Shown here piece after piece: positions 46,439 to 56,743 of a stretch of DNA of 64,000 bases. The stretch covers positions 5,622,001 through 5,686,000 of the forward strand of contig JAGTYA010000026.1 of NCBI GenBank assembly GCA_024291935.2, given 5' to 3'. The stretch's first letter is position 1; every line of letters starts with the position of its first letter. The notes beneath the pieces are model-generated. The model searched no databases. It had not been told where the DNA came from and saw only the letters and a list, made by a program, of their open reading frames with translations. The translations under genes and the position numbers were made by a program. The DNA is from Okapia johnstoni (lineage: Eukaryota > Chordata > Mammalia > Artiodactyla > Giraffidae).

Positions 46439-46490
46439 GCACCTTATATTTGTACAAATATATATATTTGTCTGTACAAATATAAGGTGC
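46439..46490. repeat. Perfect 18-bp inverted repeat with 16-base loop
   Basis: The left arm gcaccttatatttgtaca (46,439-46,456) is the exact reverse complement of the right arm at 46,473-46,490. The AT-rich loop itself contains a palindromic acaaatatatatatttgt segment overlapping the left arm, so alternative hairpins are possible. It lies between two CHR-2 SINEs. Confidence 0.9.
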
Positions 46491-46639
46491 ATTTGTTACA
46501 TTTATTCATCAGTAATGAACCAACTCTGATACATTAGCAGATTTCCTTAGTTTTGCCCTAATATCTAATACCTAATATATCAGTTTTTACCTTTTCTTTT
46601 TATCCTTTTCTATCCCAGGGTCTCATCCAGGACACCACA

Positions 46640-46790
46640 TGTTTGGCTTGCTTTTTGGGGGGGGTCGGGGGGGCCACGCTGTGCACTTTGCAGTTTATGG
46701 GATCTTAGTTCCCTGACCAGAGACTGTACCTGGGTCCTTGGCAGTTAAAGTGCAGTGTCCTACCTGCTGGACTGCCAAGGAATTCCTGGT
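46640..46790 (-). repeat. CHR-2-type SINE
   Basis: Reversed body 'cttagttccctgaccagaga' and head 'ggactgccaaggaattcctg'. A G-rich patch (ggggggggtcggggggg) lies near its left end. Confidence 0.85.
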
Positions 46791-47305
46791 TTTCATATCT
46801 TCTTGGGCTCCTCTGTGCGGCAGTTTCTCAGAGTTTCCTCATTTTTGATGACCTTGACTGTTTTGAGGACAACCTCTCAGGTAGCTTATGAAATATCTGT
46901 CCACTGGGGTTTTTTCTCATGATTAGGTTAGGGAAGGGAGATCATGGAGGTAAAGTGCTTTGATTAATTTTTGTTATAAAAATAAAATTGTTTCCCAAAT
47001 TGTTCATTTTCTCTCTCCTTCCTCTCTTCCTTCCCTCTTTTTTCCCGAGGTGCACCTGCTTTGCCGCCCCCCACCCCACCCCTACCCAAGTGCTTCCTCT
47101 GTTGGGCAGTGAGCCCTGGATCTGGCAGCAGAGCTCAGATGTTGAGGCTGGGGCGGGGCGCTCAGTGGGACCGGAGAGCCCCAGGAAGGCTGCTGGGGGC
47201 AGAAAGGGGGTTGGTGTGGTGCAGCGGTTGAGATCATGGAATTCCTGGAGATTTGAATCCCAAAGAGCTTTGCATTTCTCACTTCTCTGTTAAGAGTACC
47301 CTTGA
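46791..47305. other. Unassigned intergenic sequence
   Basis: No exon or confidently named repeat was seen. Pyrimidine-rich at 47,005-47,045. Confidence 0.35.
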
Positions 47306-47307
47306 AA

Positions 47308-47515
47308 AGTGAAAGTGAAAGTTGCTCAGTCCTGTCTGACTCTTCGACCCCATGGACTATAGCCTGGCAGATTCCTCTGTCCATGGAATTCTCCAGGCCA
47401 GAATACTGGAGTAGGTAGCCATTCCCTTCTCCAGGGATCTTCCCAACCCAGGGATTGAACCCAGCGCTACCGTATTGCAGGTGGATTCTTTACTCTCTGA
47501 GCCATTAGGGTTGTT
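47308..47515 (-). repeat. Bov-tA SINE
   Basis: Reversed Bov-A body and tRNA-like head ending 'ctctgagccattagggttg'. Confidence 0.9.
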
Positions 47516-47963
47516 GGGGGCACTAGGAGCTGGTAGAGAGTGGCCCCCCCAAAGGGGGTGCTCAAGGTGAGCTCTTAACAGTCCTGGGTGACTGGAGTGG
47601 TGGGAGACATGGAGCAGCACTCCCACCCCCAAAGACCTTTCAGTAGCTGGTGTTAAGTGATGCCGCAAGCTCAGCTTCTCTGTGCACCCGTGCTGAATCA
47701 AATCTCAGGGACGGGGTTTTGGGTGAAGAAGAAAAGGACAACTTTATTGCATTGCCAGGCAAAGGGGGAGACAGTGGGCTCATGCCCTTTAAACTACATG
47801 TCCCCACTTGGGGAAGATAGTGACAAGTTTTATAGAAATTGTTCAACTAGGGTGTGATCAGCACCTGGACACTCTTCTGATGAGTTGGTGGTGAGGTCAG
47901 CAGGAGTCCACATTATCAACCTTCAGATCCAACTGGTGTGGGGTCTACATCCTTGTGGGCAGT

Positions 47964-48717
47964 TAGTCAGTTCAGTCGCTCAGTCATGTCCAACTCTTTG
48001 GGACCCCATGGACAGCAGCACGCCAGGCTTCCCTGTCCTTCATCATCTCCCAGAGCTTGCTCAAATTCATGTCCATTAAGTCAGTGATGCCATCCAACCA
48101 TCTCATCCTCTGTCATCCCCTTCTTGCGCCTTCAATCTTTTCCAACATCAGGGGCTTTTCCAATGAGTCAGTTCTTCGCATCAGGTGGCCAAAGTATTGG
48201 GGCTTTAGTTTGAGCATCAGTCCTTCCAATGAATACTCAGGACTGATTTCCTTTAGGATTGACTGGTTGGATCTCCTTGCAGTCCAAAGGACTCTCAAGG
48301 GTCTTCTCCAACACCATGGTTCAAAAGCATCAGTTCTTTGGCACTCAGCTTTCTTTATGGTCCAACTCTCAAATTCATACATGATTACTGGAAAAAATAT
48401 AGCTTTGACTAGACGGACCTTTGCTGGCAAAGTAATGTCTCTGCTTTCTAATATGCTGTCTAGGTTGGTCATAACTTTCCTTCCAAGGAGTAAGCATCTT
48501 TTAATTTCATGGCTGCAGTGATTTTGGAGCCCAAGAAAATGAAGTCTCTCACTATTTCCATTGTTTCCCCATCTATCTGCCATGAAGTGATGGGACTGGA
48601 TGTGGTGATCTTCATTTTTTAAATGTTTGAGTTTTAAGCCAGCTTTTTCACTTTCCTCTTTCACTTTCATCAAGAGGCTCTAGTTCCCCTTAGCTTTCTA
48701 TCTTAAGGGTGGTGTCA
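47964..48717 (-). repeat. BovB LINE, 5'-truncated, with 20-bp target-site duplication
   Basis: Reversed BovB 3' half. It is flanked by a 20-bp duplication with one mismatch (tctacat, then c or a, then cttgtgggcagt) at 47,944-47,963 and 48,718-48,737. The minus frame of 186 codons covers part of the RT C-terminal region but is broken. Confidence 0.95.
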
Positions 48718-48765
48718 TCTACATACTTGTGGGCAGTATACTATCATTAATCATTAACTTCTCCC

Positions 48766-48804
48766 ATCCCTTCTTGACCTTTTGGCTAAGATCAAGTGTA
48801 GTAT
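48766..48804 (+). pseudogene. U2 snRNA 5'-end fragment
   Basis: 39 bases match the first 39 bases of U2 spliceosomal RNA at 36 positions by eye, including the invariant 'ggctaagatcaagtgtagta', which contains the branch-site-pairing region. It begins exactly at the U2 5' end and stops where a Bov-tA SINE starts. Without the remaining U2 domains (Sm site, stem-loops III and IV) and its promoter it cannot be functional. Confidence 0.8.
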
Positions 48805-49017
48805 GAGGGCTTCCCAGGTGGCACAGTGGTAAAGAATCCGCCTGCCAATGCAGGAGATGCAAGAAATGCAGGTTTGATCTCTGGGTTGGGAAGATTCCCC
48901 TGGAGTGGGGAATGGGAACCCACTTCAGTATTTTTGCCTGGAAAATTTCAAGGACAGAGGAGCCTGGTGGGCTACAGTCCTTGGGGTCGAAAAGACTTGG
49001 ACTTGACTGAGCACACA
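48805..49017 (+). repeat. Bov-tA SINE abutting the U2 fragment
   Basis: tRNA-like head 'gagggcttcccaggtggcac' begins immediately after the U2 match. The body is diverged ('gggaacccacttcagtattt'). No target-site duplication was identified for the SINE alone. Confidence 0.9.
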
Positions 49018-49340
49018 CATACCTGGAGGGGGCTTCAGTATCTGCAAAATAGCTCGAAGATATTGTTGTGTGTATCCTTTGATGGGGAAACAGGGTCTTA
49101 CCCCAAGGCTGCTCTTGACTGTTTCTCCCCTGTCTCCCAACCCTTCCCTTCCCTGATTAACAACTGCTTGAATCTGCCCATCAGAACTCTGGGAAGGTCA
49201 TGGAGGCTGAATGAAGACTGTTCCCTATAATCAAAGACATAGGGGACACAGAAAGTTCCCGTGCCCAGGAGCCCCACAGGGCCCTCCACGATATCATAAG
49301 CTCTGCAGTAGAGCTGTCCTCTGGGCTGGCTCTGGCCTGC

Positions 49341-49825
49341 AAGATGCCAATAATGACATCACTAATCACACCCATTGGGCTCTCATCTGCTGGACACTCA
49401 CTAGGCTGGGAGTTATGACCTTTTCCAAGCTGTGAGCCAGCAATGGCATTACCATTGCCCCTTCACAAAAGAGGAAGCCCAGGCACCACCCATTTAGTTA
49501 GCCACTGCTTACTGATCTTGATCTGACAATGAATCAGTGTATCTGAAACCAAGAGTGTCATAGAAAAATCCAGAAAGAGTTTTTCCTTCTCCAAAATCCT
49601 TCTCCTTTTGTTTACTGATTCCTGGGTCCCTTTTAACAATTCTGAATAAGAACCTCACTAGCACTTTGATGGAACAGAGTTTCAATTTGAGGAGTCACTC
49701 CAGTCCTTCAGAAAGACCTGTGTCCTGCTGGCACTGTGTGACCTTGGGCTTCTCTTCCTTATTAGCACACTGGGGTGTGTGCCTGGGTGTGGGGGGAGTG
49801 GTTCAGAGCCCTTGATTGATTAACT
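49341..49825. other. Unassigned intergenic sequence
   Basis: Nothing recognised with confidence. Confidence 0.35.
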
Positions 49826-50757
49826 GTTGTTGTTCAGTCAGTCATGTCCAAATCTTTGCGACCCCATGGACTGCAGCACGCGAGCCTTCCCTGTCCTTCA
49901 CCATCTCCTGGAGCTGGCTCAAACTCATGTCCATTGAGTCAGTGATGCCATCCAACCATCTCATCCTCTGTCTTCCCCTTCTCCTCCTGCCTTCAATCTT
50001 TCCCAGCATCAGGGTCTTTTCTAATGAGTTGGCTCTTGGCCACATCAGGTGGCCAAAGTATTGGAGCTTCAGTTTCAGTATCATTCCTTCCAATGAATAT
50101 TCAGGGTTGATTTCCTTTAGGATGGACTGGTTGGATCTCCTTGCTGTCCAAGGGAACTCTCAAGAGTCTTCTCCAACACCACAGTTCAAAAGTATCGATT
50201 CTTCGGCGCTCAGCCTTCTTTATGGTCCAACTCTCACATCCACACACGACTACTGGAAAAACCATAGCTTTGACTATACAGACTTTTGTTGGCAAAGTGA
50301 TGTCTCTGCTTTTTAATATGCTGTCTAGGTTTGTCATAGCTTTTCTTTCAAGGAGCGAGTGTCTTTTAATTATGTGGCTGCAGTCATTGTTAGCAGTGAT
50401 TTTGGAGCCCAAGAAAATAAAATCTGTCACTGCTTCCATTTCTTCCCCTTCTATTTGCCGTGAAGTGATGGAACTGGATGCCATGACTTTAGTTTTCTGA
50501 TTGTTGAGTTTAAAGCCAGCTTTTTCACGCTCCTCTTTCACTTTCATCAAGAGGCTCTTTGGTTCCTCTTCACTTTCCACCATTAGAGTGGTAGCATCTG
50601 CATATCTGAGGTTGTTGATATTTTTCCCGGCAACCTGGATTCCAGCTTGTGATTCTTCTAGCTCAGCATTTTGCATGGTGTACCCTGCATATAAGTTAAA
50701 TAAGCAGGGTGACAATATACAGCCTTGAAGTACTCATTTCCCAATTTGAACCAATCC
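49826..50757 (-). repeat. BovB LINE, 5'-truncated
   Basis: Reversed BovB 3' end through the RT palm. The minus frame (50,715-50,101) carries 'NNLRYADATTLMVESEEEP', in which the catalytic YADD reads YADA, so one catalytic aspartate is lost. Frames are broken downstream. Confidence 0.9.
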
Positions 50758-51032
50758 TTCACATGACTTAGCGCCTTCAGCTAGGAGGAGGTCGGGAAGC
50801 AGGGAGTCAGCAACTCTTTTCTCAGCACCGTTCCACCCCCTCAGAGGGTCTGGGTCTCCTTGTGGGCTGGTTCTCCAGCAGGAAGGACCCCAGGGTCCTC
50901 TGGATCCTTCCCTTCCCTCCTCCTCCTGCCAGCCCCCCAGGCTGGTTCTGACTGCAGAGGTTGGGAGGGCACGCCCCCACCTACTGACTCACAGCACCTT
51001 ACTTTCTGGCAGCACTCCCTTGTGGTTCCTTG
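50758..51032. other. Unassigned intergenic sequence
   Basis: GC-rich, with a TGACTCA (AP-1-type) heptamer near 50,984. No gene or repeat seen. Confidence 0.3.
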
Positions 51033-51049
51033 ACATTCTTAAGTATTTT

Positions 51050-51220
51050 TAAAAGATACTTATTTATTGAGTTGGTTGCTCTGGGTCTTGGTTGCAGAAT
51101 GCCAGATCTTCGATCTTCATTTCAGCATGAGGGATCTAGTTCCCTGACCAGAGGATCAAACCTGGTCTCCCTGCTTTGGGAGGGTGGAGTCTTAGTCACT
51201 GTACCAACAGGGAAGTGCCA
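51050..51220 (-). repeat. CHR-2-type SINE with 17-bp target-site duplication
   Basis: Reversed body and head. Flanked by a perfect acattcttaagtatttt at 51,033-51,049 and 51,221-51,237. Confidence 0.95.
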
Positions 51221-51237
51221 ACATTCTTAAGTATTTT

Positions 51238-52257
51238 AATCATCTCCTGAACTATAAATTCTGGGTTGGGATCAGGGGTGAGGAGGGCAGAGAGGAAACC
51301 CCTCAGTTCCAAGCCGCCTCCCCAGGGTATCACAGAGGAGATTAAATGGGGCTGGGTTACATAGCCCCATGGGAAAAACTTTGCATCGCTCTCACTCTAG
51401 CCCATGAACTCAACTATAATCCTGTGAGCAGGATCGGGATTTGAATCCTAAGTTCCAACCCTAGAAACACGACAGACTCCAGACAGCATCACTTTCATTC
51501 TAGTTCTGCTCAGACTGGCCAAGTGCTCAAGTCACATGGCCTGTCTGAGCTTATCTTTTCTTCACTGGATTGTTAGGATGCGTGGCTGGAGGGAGTGGTG
51601 TGTCCTGAGCCAGCAGGGGATGAAAAGGTAGCTCTCCGAACCTGGCCTGCCCAGAGCTGTGTGGACCAGCCTCCTCTCCTTGGGCCCTGCTGCCCTCTGC
51701 TGGTCGAGGTCCAGCTGCCTGGCCGGCACCCAGGGGGCGGTCAGGAGCCAGGGCTGGGAGTTCCCATCCTGTCCTGCCCCGTGTCCAAGTGCCCAGCTCT
51801 GCCACTCACTGCTGTGGATCCCGCTCTTCAACTTCCCGAAACTGTTTCCTCAGCTGCAAAGCGTGGGCTTGGAAGTGTTGACCGGGGGAGGACGTGCGGT
51901 ATGTCACGTACAGCGCCTGGCCAGAGAGAACTCTGTGACGTTGACCTGGTGGGTAGACAGGAGCAGGAGTTCCAGAACAGCGGTGCTGCAGTGCTGCAGA
52001 GGCCTGGGCTCAAGAGGTGAGCTCTAAGAGTCTTTCGTTCATTGACGCCCCACCCCCGCCCTGGAATCCCCAGCTCCCTCCCTGTTTATCTCAATGGCAG
52101 GAGCAGGCTGCTCAGTGAACTTGAGACACTCTCCTCCCCTGCTGCCTGTGTCCACACTAGAGCCCCCGTATCCCGCTCACTCCCTCACCCTCCTCTTGGT
52201 GTGCAATGGCTGGAACAGGGCCGCACGTGGTAGACAATCAATATATAATTCCTAATC
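51238..52257. other. Unassigned GC-rich intergenic sequence
   Basis: No recognisable exon or ruminant repeat. Overlapping open frames on both strands (51,551-52,027) lack domain features. Confidence 0.4.
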
Positions 52258-52745
52258 CAGAAAAGCTATGACAAACCTAGACAGCGTATTCAAAAGCGGA
52301 AACATCCATTTGCTGACAAAGGTATGGTTTTTCCAGTAATGTATGGATGTGAAAGTTGGACCACAAGGAAGGCTGAGTGCCGAAGAATTGCTGCTTTTGT
52401 ATTGTGGTACTGGAGAAGACTCTTGAGAGTCCCTTGGACAGCAAGGAGATCAAACCAGTCAATCCTAAAGGAAATCAACCCTGAATATTCATTGGAAGGA
52501 CTGATACTGATGCTGAAGCCCCAGTACTTTCGGCACCTGATGTGAAGAGCTGACTCATTGGAAAAGACCATGGTGCTGGGAAAGATTAAGGGCAAGAGAA
52601 AGGGGCGGCAGAGGATGAGATGGTTGATGGAAGGCATCACCGACTACTCCATGGACGTAAGTTCGAGCCAACTCTGTGAGATAGTGAAGGACAGGGAAGC
52701 CTGGTGTGCCACAGGTCGCAAAGAATAGAACATGACTTTGCAACT
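52258..52745 (+). repeat. BovB LINE 3'-end fragment
   Basis: BovB 3' region from 'agaaaagctatgacaaacct' to an end in 'aactgaacaacaacaatcc'. The frame is broken after 'YFRHLM'. Confidence 0.9.
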
Positions 52746-53074
52746 GAACAACAACAATCCAACACCTGGAGTGTGTGCCCTGCCCTCAGTCCTGGACTAG
52801 GCTCAGTGTCCCCTCAGCAAACATGAGCCAAGGAGGAAATTCTAACCCATCCTCGTGGCTCGCCTCTGAGGGTTAAGCCTGCCCTGGAGAGAGCCATCTG
52901 CCGCGTACACCACGTCCACTCCCCTCTGAGGCTGCCCGTCCTTGGCATCAGGATCCCTCTCAGGCCTGGGATCAGATTGAGAAGAGGGGACAGACACCCA
53001 TCTAACACTTCCATGCTTGCCCCTGCTTTACAGCCCCTGCAACAATGTTGCATAGCAAATAACCCCCTTGCGTG

Positions 53075-53262
53075 CGTGCTAAGTCGCTGGATGGTAGCCC
53101 ACCAGGCTCCTCTGTCCATGGGCTTCTCCAGGCAAGAATACTGGAGTGGGTTTTCATTTCTTTCTCCAGGGGATCTTCCCAACCCAGGGACTGAACCCAT
53201 GTCTGTCATGTCTCCTGCATTGGCAGGCAGATTCTTTACCACTAATGCCACCAATCACTCTA
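53075..53262 (-). repeat. Bov-tA SINE
   Basis: Reversed, with a deletion in the Bov-A 3' part ('gtgctaagtcgctggatggt' joins two normally separate blocks). Head ends 'ccactaatgccaccaat'. Confidence 0.85.
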
Positions 53263-53299
53263 GTTAGTAGTTAACACTGACTACTGAGTGAGTAGGCAA

Positions 53300-53555
53300 T
53301 AGTTGCATTAACTCATATAATACAACTCCAGGAGGGAGGTCCTACTCTGCCCTTCATTTCGTTGTTCAGTTGTCCACTCGTGTTTGACTCTTTGCAACCC
53401 CATGGACTGCAGATGCCAGGTGTCCCTGCCCTTCACTATCTCCCGGAGTTTGCATGAACTCATTTCACAGGTAAGGAAACTGACACGGAGAGCCCTGGCG
53501 ACCCCTCCAAGCTCACAGAACCGGTAAATCGCAGAATCAGAATTGGAATTTGGGG
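53300..53555 (-). repeat. MIR SINE split by a short BovB
   Basis: Reverse MIR blocks on both sides of the insert, notably 'cacaggtaaggaaactgaca' and 'cctccaagctcacagaaccg' after it. The heptamer tcatttc flanks the insert (about 53,354-53,360 and 53,461-53,467). Confidence 0.65.
53361..53460 (-). repeat. BovB LINE 3'-terminal fragment
   Basis: About 100 bp of reversed BovB 3' end ('gttgttcagttgtccactcg' to 'ggagtttgcatgaac'). Confidence 0.85.
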
Positions 53556-55050
53556 AACTCCCCAGCTTTCCATAATCTGACCGATTTATCAGAAGCATGG
53601 AGCTTGGAGATCAAGCCCAGGAATGCAGGGTAGGGGGTCAGCTCTTCCACTCCGCTTTGGATCTCTCTGCCCCTCTGTCTGGTCTCAGGCTCTGTTGGAG
53701 CCCTAGCTAGTGGCTTCGGGGTGACTCTCGGGAAACTGTGAGTTTTCGATCCTCCAAAGGAGGGGCCCCCAAGAGCAGGAGGCAGGAGAGAGCAAAGAGG
53801 GTGGCCTGAAGTGGCTGATCTGCCAGCCACCAACCGCCTCCCACACCCAGATGTGGGGCCCCTGGGGGCTGTCTTGGGGAGGAGGGGAGCGGAGAGAAAA
53901 GCTACGTGACTCAGAGACTGTGTGCCCCACCCTCCCTGCCCGAGGATGCCAGGGAGTGGCCTGTCCCGGGGAATATGACTTGGGGTCCCCACCCCTTCCC
54001 CTCGCCTTCCCGGCAGACACCCCCAAGGTTGGGCGGAGGCGGCGTAGAAAAACGAAGACACTCACTTGTCTGTGGCTCCCGGCCCCAGCGGGCCTCCGGG
54101 CTGTGCCTTCCCCAGGCTCCCACTGTCTGGCCGTGCCCACCCTGCCAGGCGGGTTGGGAGGAATTGAAAGCCGGGCTTGATGGGTGAGGAGGAGAAAGAG
54201 GCGGACAAGCCACAACAACAACCCCAGCTCCAGGGATGCCACGCACCCTGCCCCCCTGGGACCTCTGGGATGGCTGGTGGCCTGAAGCTAGAAACCGCCC
54301 GCCAGGTGGGTGGTTCCCACCTCCGGCGGCCCCACGGGTGTCTCGGGCATTCTTCCCTAGCTCTTAGCATACCCACCCTCCCCGCAGCCACGGCTTCCCA
54401 GCCCAGAAGTCCCCCGGCCTTGACTTGTGGCGGCTTGTCCCTCCTGTCTGGGTGTCTGCAGCTGCCCAACTGGGTCCTGCTCCCACCTCCGCCCTCCTGG
54501 CCACCCTGCCTGGTCCCGCCACCAACCACGTCGTCCTAAGGCATCCAACCTGGCCTCTCCCACAGCCAGGGAACAAAGACCCAGTTCCTTCACCCAGGGG
54601 CCCATGCACAGACAATACACACTCTGATGTGCAGGCGGGTTCACGTGCGTGCGGTGAAGTGGGCACTGGGAAGCCAGCAGGTCCACCGGTGTTCTGCAGA
54701 AGGTGGCCTCTGAGCCGGACTCTGAAGGATCTGGGGGTAGAGGGGGCTTGCAACAAGCAGTGACCGGGAGGAAGGGCAGGCCTAGGTGGGGAAAGCGCTT
54801 CAGCAGGAGACTTCAAGGCTGGTCCAGCTATCGCAGTGTGGGTGGAGCGTCAGGTGTGCTAGGCGTAAGGTGGGGAGGGTGGGCTTCGGTCGGGTGCCAG
54901 GGACCTCCCACGTCCCCACCTGGGAAGTTAGACCTCCTCTGGACAGGGGGCTGCAGAAGTCTCAAGCAACTGGATCTGTGAGGAGGATGAAGGAGGCTGG
55001 GAGACAGGAGAGGTCCAGGCAGGAGCAGCTGAGGTCCTGAACCGGGGCAT
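53556..55050. other. GC-rich repeat-poor intergenic block, 1.5 kb
   Basis: No ruminant SINE or LINE was recognised. A TGACTCA (AP-1-type) heptamer lies at 53,907-53,913. Open frames up to 179 codons overlap on both strands and show composition-driven, domain-free sequence. It could be a regulatory element or an unrecognised old repeat (54,700-54,830 looks repeat-like). See the finding. Confidence 0.4.
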
Positions 55051-55134
55051 TGCTTCGCGGGATCCGTCTGTTCATTCATCATAGATTTCTTCAGTGCTTC
55101 CTCCATGTGAGGCACTGGTGTTTGTTTTTAATTG

Positions 55135-55558
55135 TTTTTGAAATTTTTTGGCTGTTGCTGGGTCTTTGTTACCGCGTGAGGGATTCTTGGGGGTTTCTCA
55201 TTGCAGGGTGCAGGCTTAGTTGCCCTGCAGCCTGTGGGATCTTGGGGGCTTCCCAGGTGGTGCTAGTGGTAAAGAACCTGCCTGCCAGTGGAAGAGACAA
55301 GAGACATGGGTTCGATCCCTGGGTGGGGAAGATGCCCTGGAGGAGGGCATGGCAACCCACTCCAATATTTGTGCCTGGAGAATCCCCATGGGCAGAGGAG
55401 CCTTACAGTCCATGGGGTCAAAAAGATTCGGACATGACTGAAGCGACTTAACACACACACAAACATATGGGATCTTAGTCCACTGACCAGGGATGGAACC
55501 CACATCCCCTGCACTGGAAGGTGGGTTCTTAACCCCCGGACCACCAGGAAAGTCTCCT
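55135..55558 (-). repeat. CHR-2-type SINE split by a Bov-tA
   Basis: Reversed 3' part at 55,135-55,243 ('ggctgttgctgggtctttgt') and reversed 5' part at 55,468-55,558 ('ccggaccaccaggaaagtct'). The inner 9-bp duplication is tgggatctt at 55,235-55,243 and 55,468-55,476. Confidence 0.85.
55244..55467 (+). repeat. Bov-tA SINE inside the CHR-2 SINE
   Basis: Complete tRNA-like head 'gggggcttcccaggtggtgc', Bov-A body, (ac)n tail. Ends fixed by the tgggatctt duplication. Confidence 0.95.
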
Positions 55559-55587
55559 TGCGAGGCATTGTTTGAGGCACTGTGTTG

Positions 55588-55793
55588 TGCTTAGTCATTC
55601 AGTCATGTCCGACTCTGCGACACCAAGGACTGTACCCCGCCAGGCTCCTCTGTCCATGGGATTCTCCAGGCAAGAATACTGGAGTGGGTTGCCATGCCCT
55701 CCTCCAGGGGATCTTCCCAACCCAGGGATCGAGCCCAGGTCTTCTGCATTGCAGGCAGATTCCGTACCATCCGAGTCACCAGAGAAGCCCGTT
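55588..55793 (-). repeat. Bov-tA SINE
   Basis: Reversed Bov-A body and tRNA-like head ending 'tcaccagagaagcccg'. Flanking gaggcac strings (about 55,574 and 55,795) may be the target duplication. Confidence 0.9.
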
Positions 55794-55925
55794 GGAGGCA
55801 CAGAGGATCCCAACAAATCCAGTCTGTGCTCTCAAGGAGCTGGCAACTCAGTGAGAGACCTGATGGCATCAAACAGTGCTGAGCTCTCCCAGAACAGAAA
55901 GGAATGCAGCCCAGGGTAGGGGGCT

Positions 55926-56417
55926 GGGGTCCGGCTGGAGGGAAGTAGGTGCATGAGCTCCGGACTCAACTGCTCCCCGGCAGGGACCCTCCTCCCCAGC
56001 AGCCCCATCAGACCAGGCACATGCCCGCTCCCCACTTTGTGTGGTGTGGCCCCAGGAGCCCCTCCCCTGCCTCTGCGCACCTGTGGATCTCCCACCTCCC
56101 TGACCCCATCCTGCTTCCGCTCTGCCTACAGAAAGCAGTTCTTCCCAGATCTTGGCCTCCCGGCCCGCGTCCTGGGCAGAGTGCAGCAATGGTCTGAGCT
56201 GCACTTCAGTCCTTTCTGCCCATGTGACCCTTTTCTTCAGGAAACCTCAGTGTTTGAAGGCCTTCCACTGATTGCAGGAGGCCCACACAGGTAATATAAT
56301 CTATTTTACTCAAAATCTACTAATTGAAAAGTAATCACATCAAAAAAATACCTTCACAGCCTCTCGACTGGCATTTGACCCAACAACTGGGCCCCGTTAA
56401 CCTCATCAAGTGGACAT
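55926..56417. other. Unassigned intergenic sequence
   Basis: GC-rich then AT-rich; nothing recognised. Confidence 0.35.
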
Positions 56418-56547
56418 TAAAAAAATTTTTTTTCCTGGGTGCACCAAGCAACACGTGAGATCTTCATTCCCTGACAAGGAATCACACCCGGGGACCACAG
56501 CAGTGAAAGTGCTGTGTCCTAACCACTGGACTGCCAGGGAAGTCCCA
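56418..56547 (-). repeat. CHR-2-type SINE
   Basis: Reversed body and head ending 'ggactgccagggaagtccc'. Confidence 0.9.
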
Positions 56548-56576
56548 ACATTGATTGTATAAAACATTTTTAAAAA

Positions 56577-56743
56577 TTTATTAATTTTTGGCTGTGCTGG
56601 GTGTTTGTGGTTGCTCAGGGTGAATCTCTACGCTGGGTCTTAGTTTTGGTATGAGGGGTCTATTTTCCTGACCGGAGATTGAACCCAGACCCCCTGCATT
56701 GTGAGCGCCGAGTCTTATCCTCTGGGCCTCCAGGGACGGCCCA
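56577..56743 (-). repeat. CHR-2-type SINE
   Basis: Reversed; body 'ttggctgtgctgggtgtttg', head end 'gggcctccagggacggccc'. It lies 30 bases from the previous copy in the same orientation. Confidence 0.85.

Larger units (their letters stand above)
47658..49340 (-). mobile_element. LTR-like element of an endogenous retrovirus, interrupted
   Basis: Read on the minus strand: a TATAAAA box at 47,832-47,826, an AATAAA signal at 47,748-47,743, then about 85 bases (U5-like) ending in CA at 47,658. That spacing suits a betaretrovirus-like (ERV2-type) LTR with a short R region. The U3-like part continues at 47,833-47,943, 48,738-48,765 and about 49,018-49,340, with BovB and U2/Bov-tA insertions between. 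No retroviral gene is present, so it would be a solo LTR. The upper end and the flanking duplication were not found, so the extent on that side is a guess. Confidence 0.55.
55055..55925 (+). repeat. L2 3'-end relic with three SINE insertions
   Basis: L2-like blocks at 55,085-55,130 ('ccatgtgaggcactggtgtt') and 55,795-55,870 ('gtgctctcaaggagctggca') are separated by a CHR-2 SINE (itself split by a Bov-tA) and a second Bov-tA. Old and non-coding. Confidence 0.5.

Noticed and set aside
53537..54816. Open frames of up to 179 codons on both strands as an unannotated gene
   Set aside because: All frames are open together because of GC content; no recognisable motif. Kept only as a possible regulatory block.
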